Source: Paenibacillus tundrae (lineage in GTDB: Bacteria > Bacillota > Bacilli > Paenibacillales > Paenibacillaceae). From it: a stretch of 64,000 nt of DNA. A program made the translations under genes and the position numbers. Positions 35,403 through 44,540 of the stretch are shown here, in pieces. The stretch lies in contig NZ_CP145605.1 in the NCBI RefSeq assembly GCF_036884255.1, positions 4,030,001-4,094,000 of the forward strand. Reading direction: 5' to 3'. Below the pieces are notes generated by a model. The model worked only from the letters and a program-made list of their open reading frames with translations. It did not search any database and was not told where the DNA came from. How positions within the stretch are numbered: position 1 is the first letter of the stretch; the number at the start of each line of letters is the position of its first letter.

Positions 35403-37253
35403 CTACAAAAACTTGTACTGAGCCTCAATAAGCCCGTTATACACACCTTGCTGTTTAATCAACTGCTCATGGTTTCCTTCTTCTTTAATTTCACCATGAT
35501 CCAGTACAATAATGTTATCCGCATTCCGAATCGTTGAGAGACGGTGAGCGACCATAAAGGATGTTCTACCTTGCAACAGAACCTCCAACGCCTCTTGGAT
35601 TTTCAGTTCAGTTTCCGTGTCAATACTTGCTGTTGCTTCATCCAAAATCAAGATACGTGGATCTGCCAGCAATGCACGAGCGAAGGATAATAGTTGGCGT
35701 TGACCCATGGATAAGACATTTCCGCGCTCTTCAACCTCAGTATCATATCCACCTGGAAGCTTCATAATGAATTCATGAGCGTTTACTGCTTTTGCAGCTT
35801 CCTCCACTTCTTCATTCGTTGCATCCAACCGCCCGAATCGAATATTATCACGGATCGTACCTGAGAAGATAAATGTATCCTGCAACACGATGCTGATCTG
35901 ACTGCGCAAGCTCTCTACAGTTACATCCCGAACATCCCGACCATCAATCGTTAAACGCCCGTCAGATATATCATAGAAACGGCTGATTAGGTTAATGATT
36001 GTACTCTTACCAGAGCCTGTGTGACCTACCAGTGCAATCGATTGACCTGCGTCTGCCTTAAAGCTGATTCCCTTCAGCGCCTGTCTGCCTTTCTCATACT
36101 CGAATACAACATTGTCAAATACGATATCGCCTTTAATTGAAGGGAGTGGCTTCGCACCTGGTTTGTCTGCAATACTTGGCTTCTCATCCATGAATTCGAA
36201 GATCCGTTCAGAAGAAGCCATCGCAACCAGCAATTGATTGTACATTTGACCTAGACGGTTGATCGGATCCCAGAAGTTACCGACGTAGTTGGCAAAGGCT
36301 ACAAGCAAACCGACAGTCAACTGATTATCTTGAATCAGGTATGCACCAAACCAGAACAGAATTAATGTACCGAAACCACCCGTAATCTCAATAAGTGGTC
36401 CGAATCCCTGGTTCATCGCTGATGCTCTATCCCAAGACTTCTTGCTGGACAGGTTCATGTTGTCAAAATATTTCATGTTCTCTTTTTCCTGCGTATACGC
36501 TTGAGTCACTCGAATCCCTTGAATGGATTCATTCAAGTGGGAGTTAATACGGGAGTTCTTCATACGCACGTCCTGCCATGCACGGCGAATCAACACACGC
36601 AGTTTGGTCGAGATAATAAACATAATCGGAACCGTGATAATGACAGCAAGCCCCAGCTTCCAGTTGATCAGCAACAAAATGACGATGATACCAAGCAACT
36701 GCACACAGTCAATCATGACGTTAACTGCACCATTTGTGAACAAGTCCTGCAAGGAGTTAATGTCATTCGTGACACGTACAAGCACTGAGCCTGCTGGTCT
36801 TTTGTCAAAAAAGTTAAAGGACAATTTCTGGATATGCTTGAACAGGTCTGATCGAAGATCGTAAATGACTCGCTGTCCAATAATATTGGTCAATTTGATC
36901 CGATACGTATTCGCACCCCACTGAATTAAATACAGCGCAAGTACCGAGCCAGCGATCAAATAAAGCAATGTCATACTAGGCAATCCCGTCTGAGGTGCTA
37001 TCGCACGGTCAATCGCCAAACTGATTAGGAAAGGTACAGACAATTTGGTAATTGTTCCCAATATCATCATTAAGATGACTAGTGGCAAAAGCTGTCTTGC
37101 ATAAGGTTTCATATATGCAAACAACCGACCAAACTCTTTCCAGTTAAACGGTTTTTCTATAATCTCGTCATCTTGATATACGAATCGTTCATTTAATTTC
37201 TGATTCGAGGTTCCCTTGACCTCGCGCCTATCTGCTACCGTATCGGCACTCAT
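35403..37253 (-). CDS. ABC exporter half-transporter, canonical Walker B subunit
   Basis: A 616-residue exporter with a six-helix membrane domain (about 50-340) and a nucleotide-binding domain. Walker A is GHTGSGKST, Walker B is ILILDEATASID with the catalytic Glu, and the signature is altered to LSMGQRQ. It overlaps its partner by four bases. The partner has a normal LSGGQ but a degenerate Walker B, so the two form a heterodimer with one working ATP site. This is the pattern of BmrCD/LmrCD-like multidrug exporters. The N-terminal 40 residues are a polar cytoplasmic extension. Confidence 0.92.
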   Translation of the reverse strand: MSADTVADRREVKGTSNQKLNERFVYQDDEIIEKPFNWKEFGRLFAYMKPYARQLLPLVILMMILGTITKLSVPFLISLAIDRAIAPQTGLPSMTLLYLIAGSVLALYLIQWGANTYRIKLTNIIGQRVIYDLRSDLFKHIQKLSFNFFDKRPAGSVLVRVTNDINSLQDLFTNGAVNVMIDCVQLLGIIVILLLINWKLGLAVIITVPIMFIISTKLRVLIRRAWQDVRMKNSRINSHLNESIQGIRVTQAYTQEKENMKYFDNMNLSSKKSWDRASAMNQGFGPLIEITGGFGTLILFWFGAYLIQDNQLTVGLLVAFANYVGNFWDPINRLGQMYNQLLVAMASSERIFEFMDEKPSIADKPGAKPLPSIKGDIVFDNVVFEYEKGRQALKGISFKADAGQSIALVGHTGSGKSTIINLISRFYDISDGRLTIDGRDVRDVTVESLRSQISIVLQDTFIFSGTIRDNIRFGRLDATNEEVEEAAKAVNAHEFIMKLPGGYDTEVEERGNVLSMGQRQLLSFARALLADPRILILDEATASIDTETELKIQEALEVLLQGRTSFMVAHRLSTIRNADNIIVLDHGEIKEEGNHEQLIKQQGVYNGLIEAQYKFL

Positions 37254-39022
37254 GAATTCACCTGCTCCCCAGCCTCCCGCTTACCGCGGGCAATGTAATC
37301 TGCATATTGAATCTTATAAACATCCTGATATGGTCCAGGTACTTCAATAAGGTCTTGGTGTTTACCGCGCTGCACGACACGTCCTTCATCGAGCACCAGA
37401 ATCTCATCCGCATGTCGGAGTGAAGATATCCGGTGGGCAATAATAAATGTCGTTCTACCGCGCATAACCTCTTGGAAGCCGGATTGAATCTCATGCTCGG
37501 TTTCCATATCTACCGCACTAGTTGCATCATCAAGCACTAGAATTTTCGGGTTTTTCAATAAAGCTCTTGCGATGGCGATCCGCTGTTTCTGACCACCTGA
37601 AAGACCCATGCCTCGCTCTCCGACAACCGTGTCGTAACCTTCAGGGAATTCCATAATGAAATCATGTGCTTTGGCCAGCTTCGCTGCCCGGATGATTTCA
37701 TCCATTGTGACATTTTTCAATCCGTAGGAAATATTGTTGCGAATACTTGAGGAGAACAGGAACGTCTCCTGGAACACTGAAGCAATCTGGCTACGTAAAC
37801 TACGAATACCGATGTCTTTAATATTCTTCCCATCTAGCTTAATCGTTCCCGAGTTAACGTTATACGCTCTCATCAGGAGCTGAATAATCGTCGATTTTCC
37901 TGACCCTGTTCCGCCGAGGAAACCGATAACCGTTCCAGGAGGTGCATCAAAATTAATATCTGTCACGGCTGGCATTTTGTTGCCATACGCAAAAGTTACG
38001 GACTCGAAGGTTACATGTCCATTAACATGATCCGCCTCCATAATAAGTGGATCTTCTGTTTCTTGTACATCTACTGGCGTATTCAACAGTTCTAGTACGC
38101 GTTCACCCGAAGCTTTTGATTGAGTATAGTTGTTGATATGGAAACCTAGGTTCCACATTGGTCCAATTATGTACCAGATCAAACTGAAAAAGGCAACGAG
38201 TTCACCAAGTGTTAGCGTTTGCTGAATAACCATTCTGCCACCGATGACCAAGAGCAAGACCACACTTACAGAAGCGAGGATCTCCATGATCGGAAAATAA
38301 TGACTCCATAGGGTTGCCGCATGAATCTGATTCGTTTTGTAACGTTCATTGCGTGTAGAGAACTTCTCCACTTCATATGGTTCACGAGCAAAAGACTTAA
38401 CCGTACGCACACCTGTAATATTCTCCTGTACGGCTGTCGTGAGTGAACTCAGCGCGAGTCGCATTTCTTGGAACGCAGGGTGAATTCGGGATTCGAATCT
38501 TAGCGCAACGAAGGCAAGTAGAGGAATACAAATGAGTGTATACAGGGTAAGCTGCCAACTCATCGTCATCATCATAATTGCGCCGAATACGACCATCAAT
38601 ACCATGTTGAGAATCTGGGCGAAGCCAAATCCGATAAAGTTCCGGATCGCTTCCAAATCTCCCGTGAGGCGGGACATCAGATCTCCCGTTTTGGCCGTGT
38701 CATAATAACGGAAGGATAAAAATTGAAGCTTTTCATAACAAGCATTACGTAGCCGGTATGCCAAAAAGTTACCCAGTCGGCCTCCAAAGAAACCGTGTAA
38801 AAATTGCATACCTGCCTTCAAAATAACAACACCTAACACAGTTAAAGCAAGTATGGGAACGTCTTCAAAACTTCGCGGTATAATTACGTCATCAATCAAA
38901 ATCCTAAGCAGGTTCGGATACACAAGCCCGAGTGCAGTCGCTAAGGCGAGGAACAAGATTGATACAAATAAATACGATCGCTTTTCCCAAAAAAAGGTTT
39001 GCAGTTGCCTGAGAACATCCAT
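37250..39022 (-). CDS. ABC exporter half-transporter, degenerate Walker B subunit
   Basis: About 590 residues with a six-helix membrane domain and an ATPase domain. Walker A is GGTGSGKST and the signature is LSGGQKQRIAIARALL. Walker B reads ILVLDDATSAVD, with Asp in place of the catalytic Glu. An open frame reaches 39097, but GAGGAGGAG directly upstream of the ATG at 39022 (MDVLRQLQTFFW) fixes the start. It is the first gene of the operon and overlaps the partner gene (ATGA). The substrate is unknown; drug efflux is the usual role. Confidence 0.92.
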   Translation of the reverse strand: MDVLRQLQTFFWEKRSYLFVSILFLALATALGLVYPNLLRILIDDVIIPRSFEDVPILALTVLGVVILKAGMQFLHGFFGGRLGNFLAYRLRNACYEKLQFLSFRYYDTAKTGDLMSRLTGDLEAIRNFIGFGFAQILNMVLMVVFGAIMMMTMSWQLTLYTLICIPLLAFVALRFESRIHPAFQEMRLALSSLTTAVQENITGVRTVKSFAREPYEVEKFSTRNERYKTNQIHAATLWSHYFPIMEILASVSVVLLLVIGGRMVIQQTLTLGELVAFFSLIWYIIGPMWNLGFHINNYTQSKASGERVLELLNTPVDVQETEDPLIMEADHVNGHVTFESVTFAYGNKMPAVTDINFDAPPGTVIGFLGGTGSGKSTIIQLLMRAYNVNSGTIKLDGKNIKDIGIRSLRSQIASVFQETFLFSSSIRNNISYGLKNVTMDEIIRAAKLAKAHDFIMEFPEGYDTVVGERGMGLSGGQKQRIAIARALLKNPKILVLDDATSAVDMETEHEIQSGFQEVMRGRTTFIIAHRISSLRHADEILVLDEGRVVQRGKHQDLIEVPGPYQDVYKIQYADYIARGKREAGEQVNS

Positions 39023-39212
39023 GTTTCTCCTCCTCTTGTCTAGTTCAAAATAGTATGAACATTTATGAAGTTTATCACCGTCCCCCCTTCGCGGCAAAGC
39101 GAATAACAGACCATATTCAGGCTACTTTCTCCTTAATGCGGCATTAACAGGGGTAAACAACCACCTATCAATCAAATGTTTGAATATTCTCTTCATTTCA
39201 GGTTGTTCGTAC

Positions 39213-39257
39213 AAAAAAAAGGCTCCCTTGTTGACCTCTTGGTCGGGAGCCTTTTTG
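39213..39257 (-). terminator. dynA terminator
   Basis: The stem AAAAAGGCTCCC / GGGAGCCTTTTT with a 17-base loop and U-run on the minus strand lies 35 bases past the dynamin gene stop. Confidence 0.9.
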
Positions 39258-39291
39258 AACATGAATTCATAGGTACACACTTCGTGTAGAT

Positions 39292-42200
39292 TTATTCGTG
39301 TACGAATTGCTGTACTTGCAGGGAAAGAGCATTCCATTCGTCTGCGAGTATGCCACTTGTCAACGTTTCATTCAGCGCGTTTACCGCTTCTTGAAGTCTC
39401 TCCTCTAACTGTCTGGCTTGATACTGTAATGACTGCCGAAGCTGCACATCATAGAATTCAATAAGCTTATGCTGGGCAGGAGGTAACACATCAGCAACCA
39501 TTTGTTTGATGACAGGCTCCAGCACTTCTTGCAGTCGCTGACGCCCACCTCCTTCGAAGAACTGCTTGGGATTGCGTAAATAACTTTGATAGGTTTTCCA
39601 GCCGGATGGCTCCTCTAATCGAATCTCCTCAAGAACGGGTGTTGTCCATTCCTCATTAAAGGATAAGGATAGATCCATTCCCCCAGATAAACGCTTCAAT
39701 TCCTCGATACAATCCGTGATCTGCTTCTGCAACCATGTCTGACCCGTCTGTTCTAATCGTAGTGTGGTTGCCAGGAGCTCCTGTTCAAGCTCAACCGCAA
39801 TCATACGCAACAGTTCACGTCCACATGCAGCAAAGGCGCTTTTCAATTGACCGCGATCTTCTCGTAGTACTGACGGATGGAATGCCTCAGCCATAAACGT
39901 ACCGAGTCGATATGCGAGTCGCTGTCTCACATGAAAGAGCAACTCCCCTGTTTCTTGTGTCAGCTCCTCCTTCATGGAACGTTCAGAGAGGGTACGAATA
40001 CGGCCTACGGATTGATCCATGATCGAATTCAGCTCCAGACGACGCTGCTCTAACACCTCTTCACCTTGTACCGCATCTTCTGCTCTCTGCTTCAATCGCT
40101 GCACCACACGTGTCAATTCTTCCGCTGCTCCGTGAACGGCGAGATCGGCAAGCTCTCTCCCAGCGAAGCGATTGAATTCTTCTTCAAACCGCGTAAAGCC
40201 CGACTGCTGAAGCAACTCAGCATTACCGGTGCTCTTACCATCCATCGCAAGCAAGCTGGACACCGGGAATAATCGAGGGGAACGAATTCCGTTGGTACGA
40301 AGCTGGGTGCTCACATGATTCAGAACTTGTTCCAATTCCTCTTCTGACGAAGAAAGATCACTTGCATTCACAACAAAGAACATCTGATCCATTGCTGAGC
40401 TGTCCTTCACCCGTCCTAATTGAGTCAGGAATTGTCGATCTCCTTGTGAGAAGGCATGATTATAATACGTTACAAATATAAGCGCATCTGCATTCTTCAT
40501 ATAATTAAACGTTACTCCGGTATGTCGGGCATTCACCGAGTCAGCCCCTGGCGTATCTACCAGGACAATGCCTTGCTCCGTAACTGCACAACTATAGTAG
40601 AGGTCTATGCTATCAACAAAGCAGGACTTCCGTTCATTCGCTACAAAGTTACGATAACCGGCCAGATCAACTAACACATCTTGACCTAATTGATCCGCAG
40701 TATCCTCCCAACCAGCCGCAGCCGCTTGTAAAAAGCTATAATGAGGTCTTCCCGCTGGATGTACATCTTGAGGCGACAGAGATTTGACGCGCTTCTGCCA
40801 ATCCGCCCCTGGTTCACCTAAGCCAAGTAAGCGGAACGAATATGCCAGATCCTCTTGGAAGGCATTGTGAGTCTTCATCCGGACTCGGGCAGTGCCATGC
40901 TCCGCTCCACCGGACGGAGCCATAATGCGGTTAATCGCCGCTGTTGTTGGGTGCGGCGAGACCGGTAAGATCGCTTCGCCGAGCAAAGCGTTGGCGAAGG
41001 AGGACTTACCCGCGCTGAACGCACCGAACAGCGCGAGTGTAAACGTGCCGCCGGCAAGCGAAGCCGCGCGTGCACGCAGATCCCGTACCGCCGACCCCAT
41101 GGCGGGGTACGGCTCTACCACCGCAGCGGCGGCTTCCAGCCGTGCCGCCGCTGCGTCCAGGCGCCGGCGACGCTCAGCGCCAGCCGCCGGGTGCCCTTGC
41201 GCCGCTGCTGCTGTGCGCGGCGGCGTTGCCTGTGGCTGCGCAGCCACAGGCGTAGTGCCCGTGTGCGAGCCGGGAGCTTCGCTCGGCGGCTCGTGCGCGG
41301 GCACTTGCGGGCTCCGCACCTCCGGCAATAGCCCGGAGGAGAGGGAGCCCGCAAGAGGCAGCAGGCTTCGCAGCCCTGCTGCCTCCGCTGCGGCGGCGCG
41401 CTGGAGCGCTGTGTAGCGCGTCGCCGCAGCGGATTGCGCCAGCAACGCTGTGCGGCTGGCGTCCAGCGCTTGAAGCGCGGCTTCGCCTTGCGCGCTCAGC
41501 GCTTCAAGCATGCGGTCGACCAGCATCATGGCCGACTTGCGGTAGCGAGCCTCAATCTCGCCTCGCAAATCTTTGCTATATTGAAGTATATACTCAGGAG
41601 ACAACTCTGCACTTGCACTTCGTTTCATCTCAAGCAAAGCCTCATCCACGACAGGAAGCTCTGCATTCAGCGCCTGTTCCCACTCAGATCCCCAGAGCTG
41701 ATGAGATTCACCTAGCTGTCTAAGCATCGTGCGTATATGAACCTCCACTTGTCCCTGAACTTGGTCTTGCAGCAATCCAGCAAGCTCTGTCGCTCGGCGT
41801 TGTTTCTCCTGCTCCGTTTTGCCGCCCGAGAATAGGAGTCCCACCCGGAAACCAGGTTTGCGACTTTCCAGAAATGCACCTGCCGATGTACGGATATCTG
41901 CTGGTGTGAGATTGGCATTGGCCAGAAGAGGTTCAAGTTCTGCCCGAAACTTCTCTCGTTCCCGTGAGGGCTTGGAACGAAGCTCAGCTTCTTCTTGCTG
42001 AATTGCCGCTAGCTCATGCTCCAATCTCTCCAAGCCTTCCGGCCCACCGATTTCCTCAAGTAAACTCGCTTCTTCCTCTTCTCGTTCTTCCGCTCGCCGC
42101 TCTAAATGTTGTTCTGTCACATGACTGGCGGAACTCACCAAACTATGCTGGATCAGACCCTCTTTATGTTCCAACATATGTTTAATAAGCTCAGGAATCT

Positions 42201-42966
42201 GCTTCCACTGGTTGTAGCGGTGATCCTTGTCTCGAAGTGATGTGAACAGTAGCCCATCATATCGAACTTCCCAAGCATTAAAGATCGTTTCAACACCTTC
42301 GATATACGTATCAAACGAAAGCTCATTTTCTCGATGCTTATCAATCTGATTCACGATCAAGAACAACGGTTTGCCCCAATCCGACAAACTTTTAGCAAAT
42401 GACAAGTTGCTCTCTGATTGCACATGATTATAATCCATCACATAGAACACTACGTCAGCTAAATGAAGTGCTGAATGAGTCGCCAATCCATGACCTCGAT
42501 CTGTTGAATCCACACCAGGTGTATCCAACAGAACTGCATCATTTTTCAGCAAGGGAATATCATCCCACACTTCAATCGAACGATATGCACCACCATTTTT
42601 GCAATACGCTTCTAACTGCTCAGGGGAAACCTCCAGTGTACTACCCACGCCTGATGCATTGTCAGCGCTTTCGTGATCTGTCGTATGAATAATCGCTCGC
42701 GGTGCACCATTGCGGATTGATACGACGTTAGCACTTGTAGGCACAGGACTTGAAGGCAGTACCCGTTTACCACACAAACTATTAATCAGACTAGACTTAC
42801 CTGCTGAGAAGTGTCCGCAGAATGCGATGGTCAATTGCTTCATTTCCGCCTTGCGGATCAGATCTGTTATAGCCTGTACCGCCGTATGGTCTCTCGTCTG
42901 CTCCATTGCCTCTCGCAGTGGAAGCAGAGGTTTAGCCATTTCTACTGGATAATCTGTTTTCGTCAT
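39292..42966 (-). CDS. dynA: Tandem dynamin-family GTPase (DynA-like)
   Basis: About 1224 residues with two dynamin-like units in one chain, as in B. subtilis DynA (YpbR), which tethers and fuses membranes. The first G1 loop is GHFSAGKSSLINSLCGK (about 60-76) with a DTPGVDS G3 and NQID G4. The second G1 is GAFSAGKSSFANALLGE (about 655-672), with DTPGADS. Long coiled-coil segments follow each GTPase. Between them (about 530-645) is an Ala/Pro-rich linker encoded by very GC-rich DNA. GGGGAAAGG before the ATG at 42966 fixes the start rather than 42993. It is probably monocistronic. Roles in membrane repair are inferred from the family. Confidence 0.92.
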   Translation of the reverse strand: MTKTDYPVEMAKPLLPLREAMEQTRDHTAVQAITDLIRKAEMKQLTIAFCGHFSAGKSSLINSLCGKRVLPSSPVPTSANVVSIRNGAPRAIIHTTDHESADNASGVGSTLEVSPEQLEAYCKNGGAYRSIEVWDDIPLLKNDAVLLDTPGVDSTDRGHGLATHSALHLADVVFYVMDYNHVQSESNLSFAKSLSDWGKPLFLIVNQIDKHRENELSFDTYIEGVETIFNAWEVRYDGLLFTSLRDKDHRYNQWKQIPELIKHMLEHKEGLIQHSLVSSASHVTEQHLERRAEEREEEEASLLEEIGGPEGLERLEHELAAIQQEEAELRSKPSREREKFRAELEPLLANANLTPADIRTSAGAFLESRKPGFRVGLLFSGGKTEQEKQRRATELAGLLQDQVQGQVEVHIRTMLRQLGESHQLWGSEWEQALNAELPVVDEALLEMKRSASAELSPEYILQYSKDLRGEIEARYRKSAMMLVDRMLEALSAQGEAALQALDASRTALLAQSAAATRYTALQRAAAAEAAGLRSLLPLAGSLSSGLLPEVRSPQVPAHEPPSEAPGSHTGTTPVAAQPQATPPRTAAAAQGHPAAGAERRRRLDAAAARLEAAAAVVEPYPAMGSAVRDLRARAASLAGGTFTLALFGAFSAGKSSFANALLGEAILPVSPHPTTAAINRIMAPSGGAEHGTARVRMKTHNAFQEDLAYSFRLLGLGEPGADWQKRVKSLSPQDVHPAGRPHYSFLQAAAAGWEDTADQLGQDVLVDLAGYRNFVANERKSCFVDSIDLYYSCAVTEQGIVLVDTPGADSVNARHTGVTFNYMKNADALIFVTYYNHAFSQGDRQFLTQLGRVKDSSAMDQMFFVVNASDLSSSEEELEQVLNHVSTQLRTNGIRSPRLFPVSSLLAMDGKSTGNAELLQQSGFTRFEEEFNRFAGRELADLAVHGAAEELTRVVQRLKQRAEDAVQGEEVLEQRRLELNSIMDQSVGRIRTLSERSMKEELTQETGELLFHVRQRLAYRLGTFMAEAFHPSVLREDRGQLKSAFAACGRELLRMIAVELEQELLATTLRLEQTGQTWLQKQITDCIEELKRLSGGMDLSLSFNEEWTTPVLEEIRLEEPSGWKTYQSYLRNPKQFFEGGGRQRLQEVLEPVIKQMVADVLPPAQHKLIEFYDVQLRQSLQYQARQLEERLQEAVNALNETLTSGILADEWNALSLQVQQFVHE
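40880..41530. other. GC-rich block inside dynA
   Basis: Base composition jumps sharply here. In 41161-41220, 49 of 60 bases are G or C, whereas flanking DNA is near 45-50 percent by eye. The block encodes the Ala/Pro/Arg-rich linker and the entry to the second GTPase. The reading frame stays open through it. Confidence 0.8.
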
Positions 42967-43027
42967 GACTGGCCTTTCCCCCTGGCTCCTCAATTTGGCA
43001 TCATTCGTGATAATGCCTTTCTCTTAT

Positions 43028-43124
43028 AGAAGTTGTTCAAAAAGTCCGCTTGGATTATAAAAGAAAAAATCACATACTTACTCAGCATTTTCAGCATTAA
43101 AGTTGGATTCTTTTTGAACTCGCA
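43028..43124. repeat. GTTCAAAAAG / CTTTTTGAAC inverted repeat element
   Basis: GTTGTTCAAAAAGTCCGCTT at the left and TTCTTTTTGAACTCGC at the right are inverted copies about 75 bases apart. The left arm recurs at 56890 (GTTGTTCCAAAAGTCCGCTT), and a related pair occurs at 61804-61883. Confidence 0.55.
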
Positions 43125-43263
43125 TTTATAATAGTCCTATTTTAACATTACCTTGTGCGAATTTGAACGATTTCTATGTATTAACGCACAGACCAAGCAT
43201 CTACCCTGCTCTATAGATATCCTACCGACCCAACCTATAAATGAATTCCTTATATATAAAAAA

Positions 43264-43290
43264 ATAAAACCGAATATATCGGTTTTATCG
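43264..43290 (-). terminator. Terminator of the nth/small-gene unit
   Basis: AAAACCGA / TCGGTTTT with a short loop is followed by ATTTTTTT on the minus strand. It lies about 100 bases past the small gene. Confidence 0.75.
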
Positions 43291-43388
43291 ATGGTACTTC
43301 ACGAACATGCTGCACCCTTCGTATGAGGTATTGCTTCATTATGAGCGTGCCAACACAGATGCAACATATCCATGGGTATAGGTGTAAA

Positions 43389-43661
43389 TTAAGAAACCGC
43401 GTTCTCCATCGTAGGCAACAAGATTTCAAATACTTGTCCATGCTGAAGAATTGTAATATTTCTTCCTTTGTCTCTCATAACCACAACTTCTGGTTTTGTG
43501 GACATGCGCTCCAAATAATGCTCAGGCACGTCGCCAGAATGACTTACAGTGATACCTTCTACTTCTTTTTCTTCATTTTCAGCCATTTCCTGCTCCACAA
43601 CTTGTTCAAAAATATCGGAGAAGGCTTCAAAATTGTCAGTGTAAACGGAAATGCATTTCAT
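43389..43661 (-). CDS. Uncharacterised 90-residue acidic protein
   Basis: A small soluble protein with no recognised motif. The N-terminal half is acidic and helical (TDNFEAFSDIFEQVVEQEM), and the C-terminal half is strand-rich (PEVVVMRDKGRNITILQHGQVFEILLP). It has one cysteine (Cys3). GAGGATGAGTAACG-type sequence before the ATG gives a reasonable ribosome binding site. It starts 23 bases after nth in the same direction, so the two are likely co-transcribed. I believe similar proteins are common in Paenibacillus, but I cannot assign a function. Confidence 0.7.
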   Translation of the reverse strand: MKCISVYTDNFEAFSDIFEQVVEQEMAENEEKEVEGITVSHSGDVPEHYLERMSTKPEVVVMRDKGRNITILQHGQVFEILLPTMENAVS

Positions 43662-43684
43662 CGTTACTCATCCTCTTCTAATCA

Positions 43685-44380
43685 TTAATTTATTTTTCGT
43701 TTAGGGGTACTACTACGTTCCTTATCTTTCCTGATTTGGGACGTTTTCATACGCTTTTTCCCTTCCCTGCATATATCCAGCAGAGGGCAGATCTGGCACG
43801 CTGGGTTCTGGGCCTTACAATGGTAGCGTCCAAAAAAGATGATCCGGTGATGGGTCAACGTCCACTCATCCCGGGGTACGCGCTTCATCAATTTCTTCTC
43901 GACTTCAAGAACAGAGTCATCCCATCCAGCCAGTCCTAGCCGTTTGGACACACGTTCTACATGCGTATCCACCGCAATGGCAGGAACGCCAAACGCATTA
44001 GAAACAACAACGTTCGCGGTTTTCCGTCCGACCCCTGGTAGCGTCACAAGCTGATCATGTTCCTGCGGTACATCACCGCCATACTGCTCTATTAAAATAC
44101 GGCACATGTTCTGAATATGCTTGGCCTTGTTCCGATACAGGCCGATTCGCCGAATATCCTGTTCCAATTCCTCTAAAGGAACCGCCAGATAATCAGCAGG
44201 GCTTGTATACTTTTGAAACAAGTCTGCGGTTACCTTGTTTACTGTTTCGTCGGTGCATTGGGCGGACAATAGGACAGCTACCGTCAATTCAAACGCATTG
44301 CTGTGATTTAATTCGCAATGTGCATCAGGAAACATCGATTCCATCGTATCGAGTATGTGCCTAACTGTCGCTGCATTCAT
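43685..44380 (-). CDS. nth: Endonuclease III
   Basis: A 231-residue base-excision repair glycosylase/AP lyase that removes oxidised pyrimidines. The helix-hairpin-helix is LPGVGRKTANVV with catalytic Lys120, and the essential aspartate is Asp138 in VDTHVERV. The C-terminal 4Fe-4S cluster has Cys188, 195, 198 and 204 in the usual C-x6-C-x2-C-x5-C spacing. A basic tail of about 25 residues follows. Length fits the family. A small acidic-protein gene follows at once. Confidence 0.95.
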   Translation of the reverse strand: MNAATVRHILDTMESMFPDAHCELNHSNAFELTVAVLLSAQCTDETVNKVTADLFQKYTSPADYLAVPLEELEQDIRRIGLYRNKAKHIQNMCRILIEQYGGDVPQEHDQLVTLPGVGRKTANVVVSNAFGVPAIAVDTHVERVSKRLGLAGWDDSVLEVEKKLMKRVPRDEWTLTHHRIIFFGRYHCKAQNPACQICPLLDICREGKKRMKTSQIRKDKERSSTPKRKIN

Positions 44381-44477
44381 GAAGAGCTACCTCCCACAGA
44401 ATCACCACACATGGTGGAGCCTTACTTCCAAACTTATTTCGAGTACTTTACGAGGACACAAAAGCTTGCAAAAAAAA

Positions 44478-44512
44478 CGTCCTGATGCGGGAAAGATCCC
44501 GCATCAAGACGG
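44478..44512 (-). terminator. Terminator of the S-layer-type gene
   Basis: A 15-bp stem, CGTC.TGATGCGGGA / TCCCGCATCA.GACG, has a four-base loop and a run of U on the minus strand. It is 30 bases after the stop of the SLH gene. Confidence 0.95.
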
Positions 44513-44540
44513 TCATTCTTTGATCCTCGAAAAGAAACGA

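Larger units (their letters stand above)
42967..43388. other. Intergenic region upstream of dynA
   Basis: About 420 bases. It contains a GTTCAAAAAG...CTTTTTGAAC repeat pair (43030-43124) and the terminator of the small gene at 43264-43290. The rest is AT-rich with no supported ORF. Confidence 0.55.

Noticed and set aside
40892..41416. Long plus-strand ORF (174 codons) inside the dynamin gene
   Set aside because: It is a shadow caused by GC-rich codons of the dynamin linker. It is Ala/Arg-rich with no ribosome binding site or domain.
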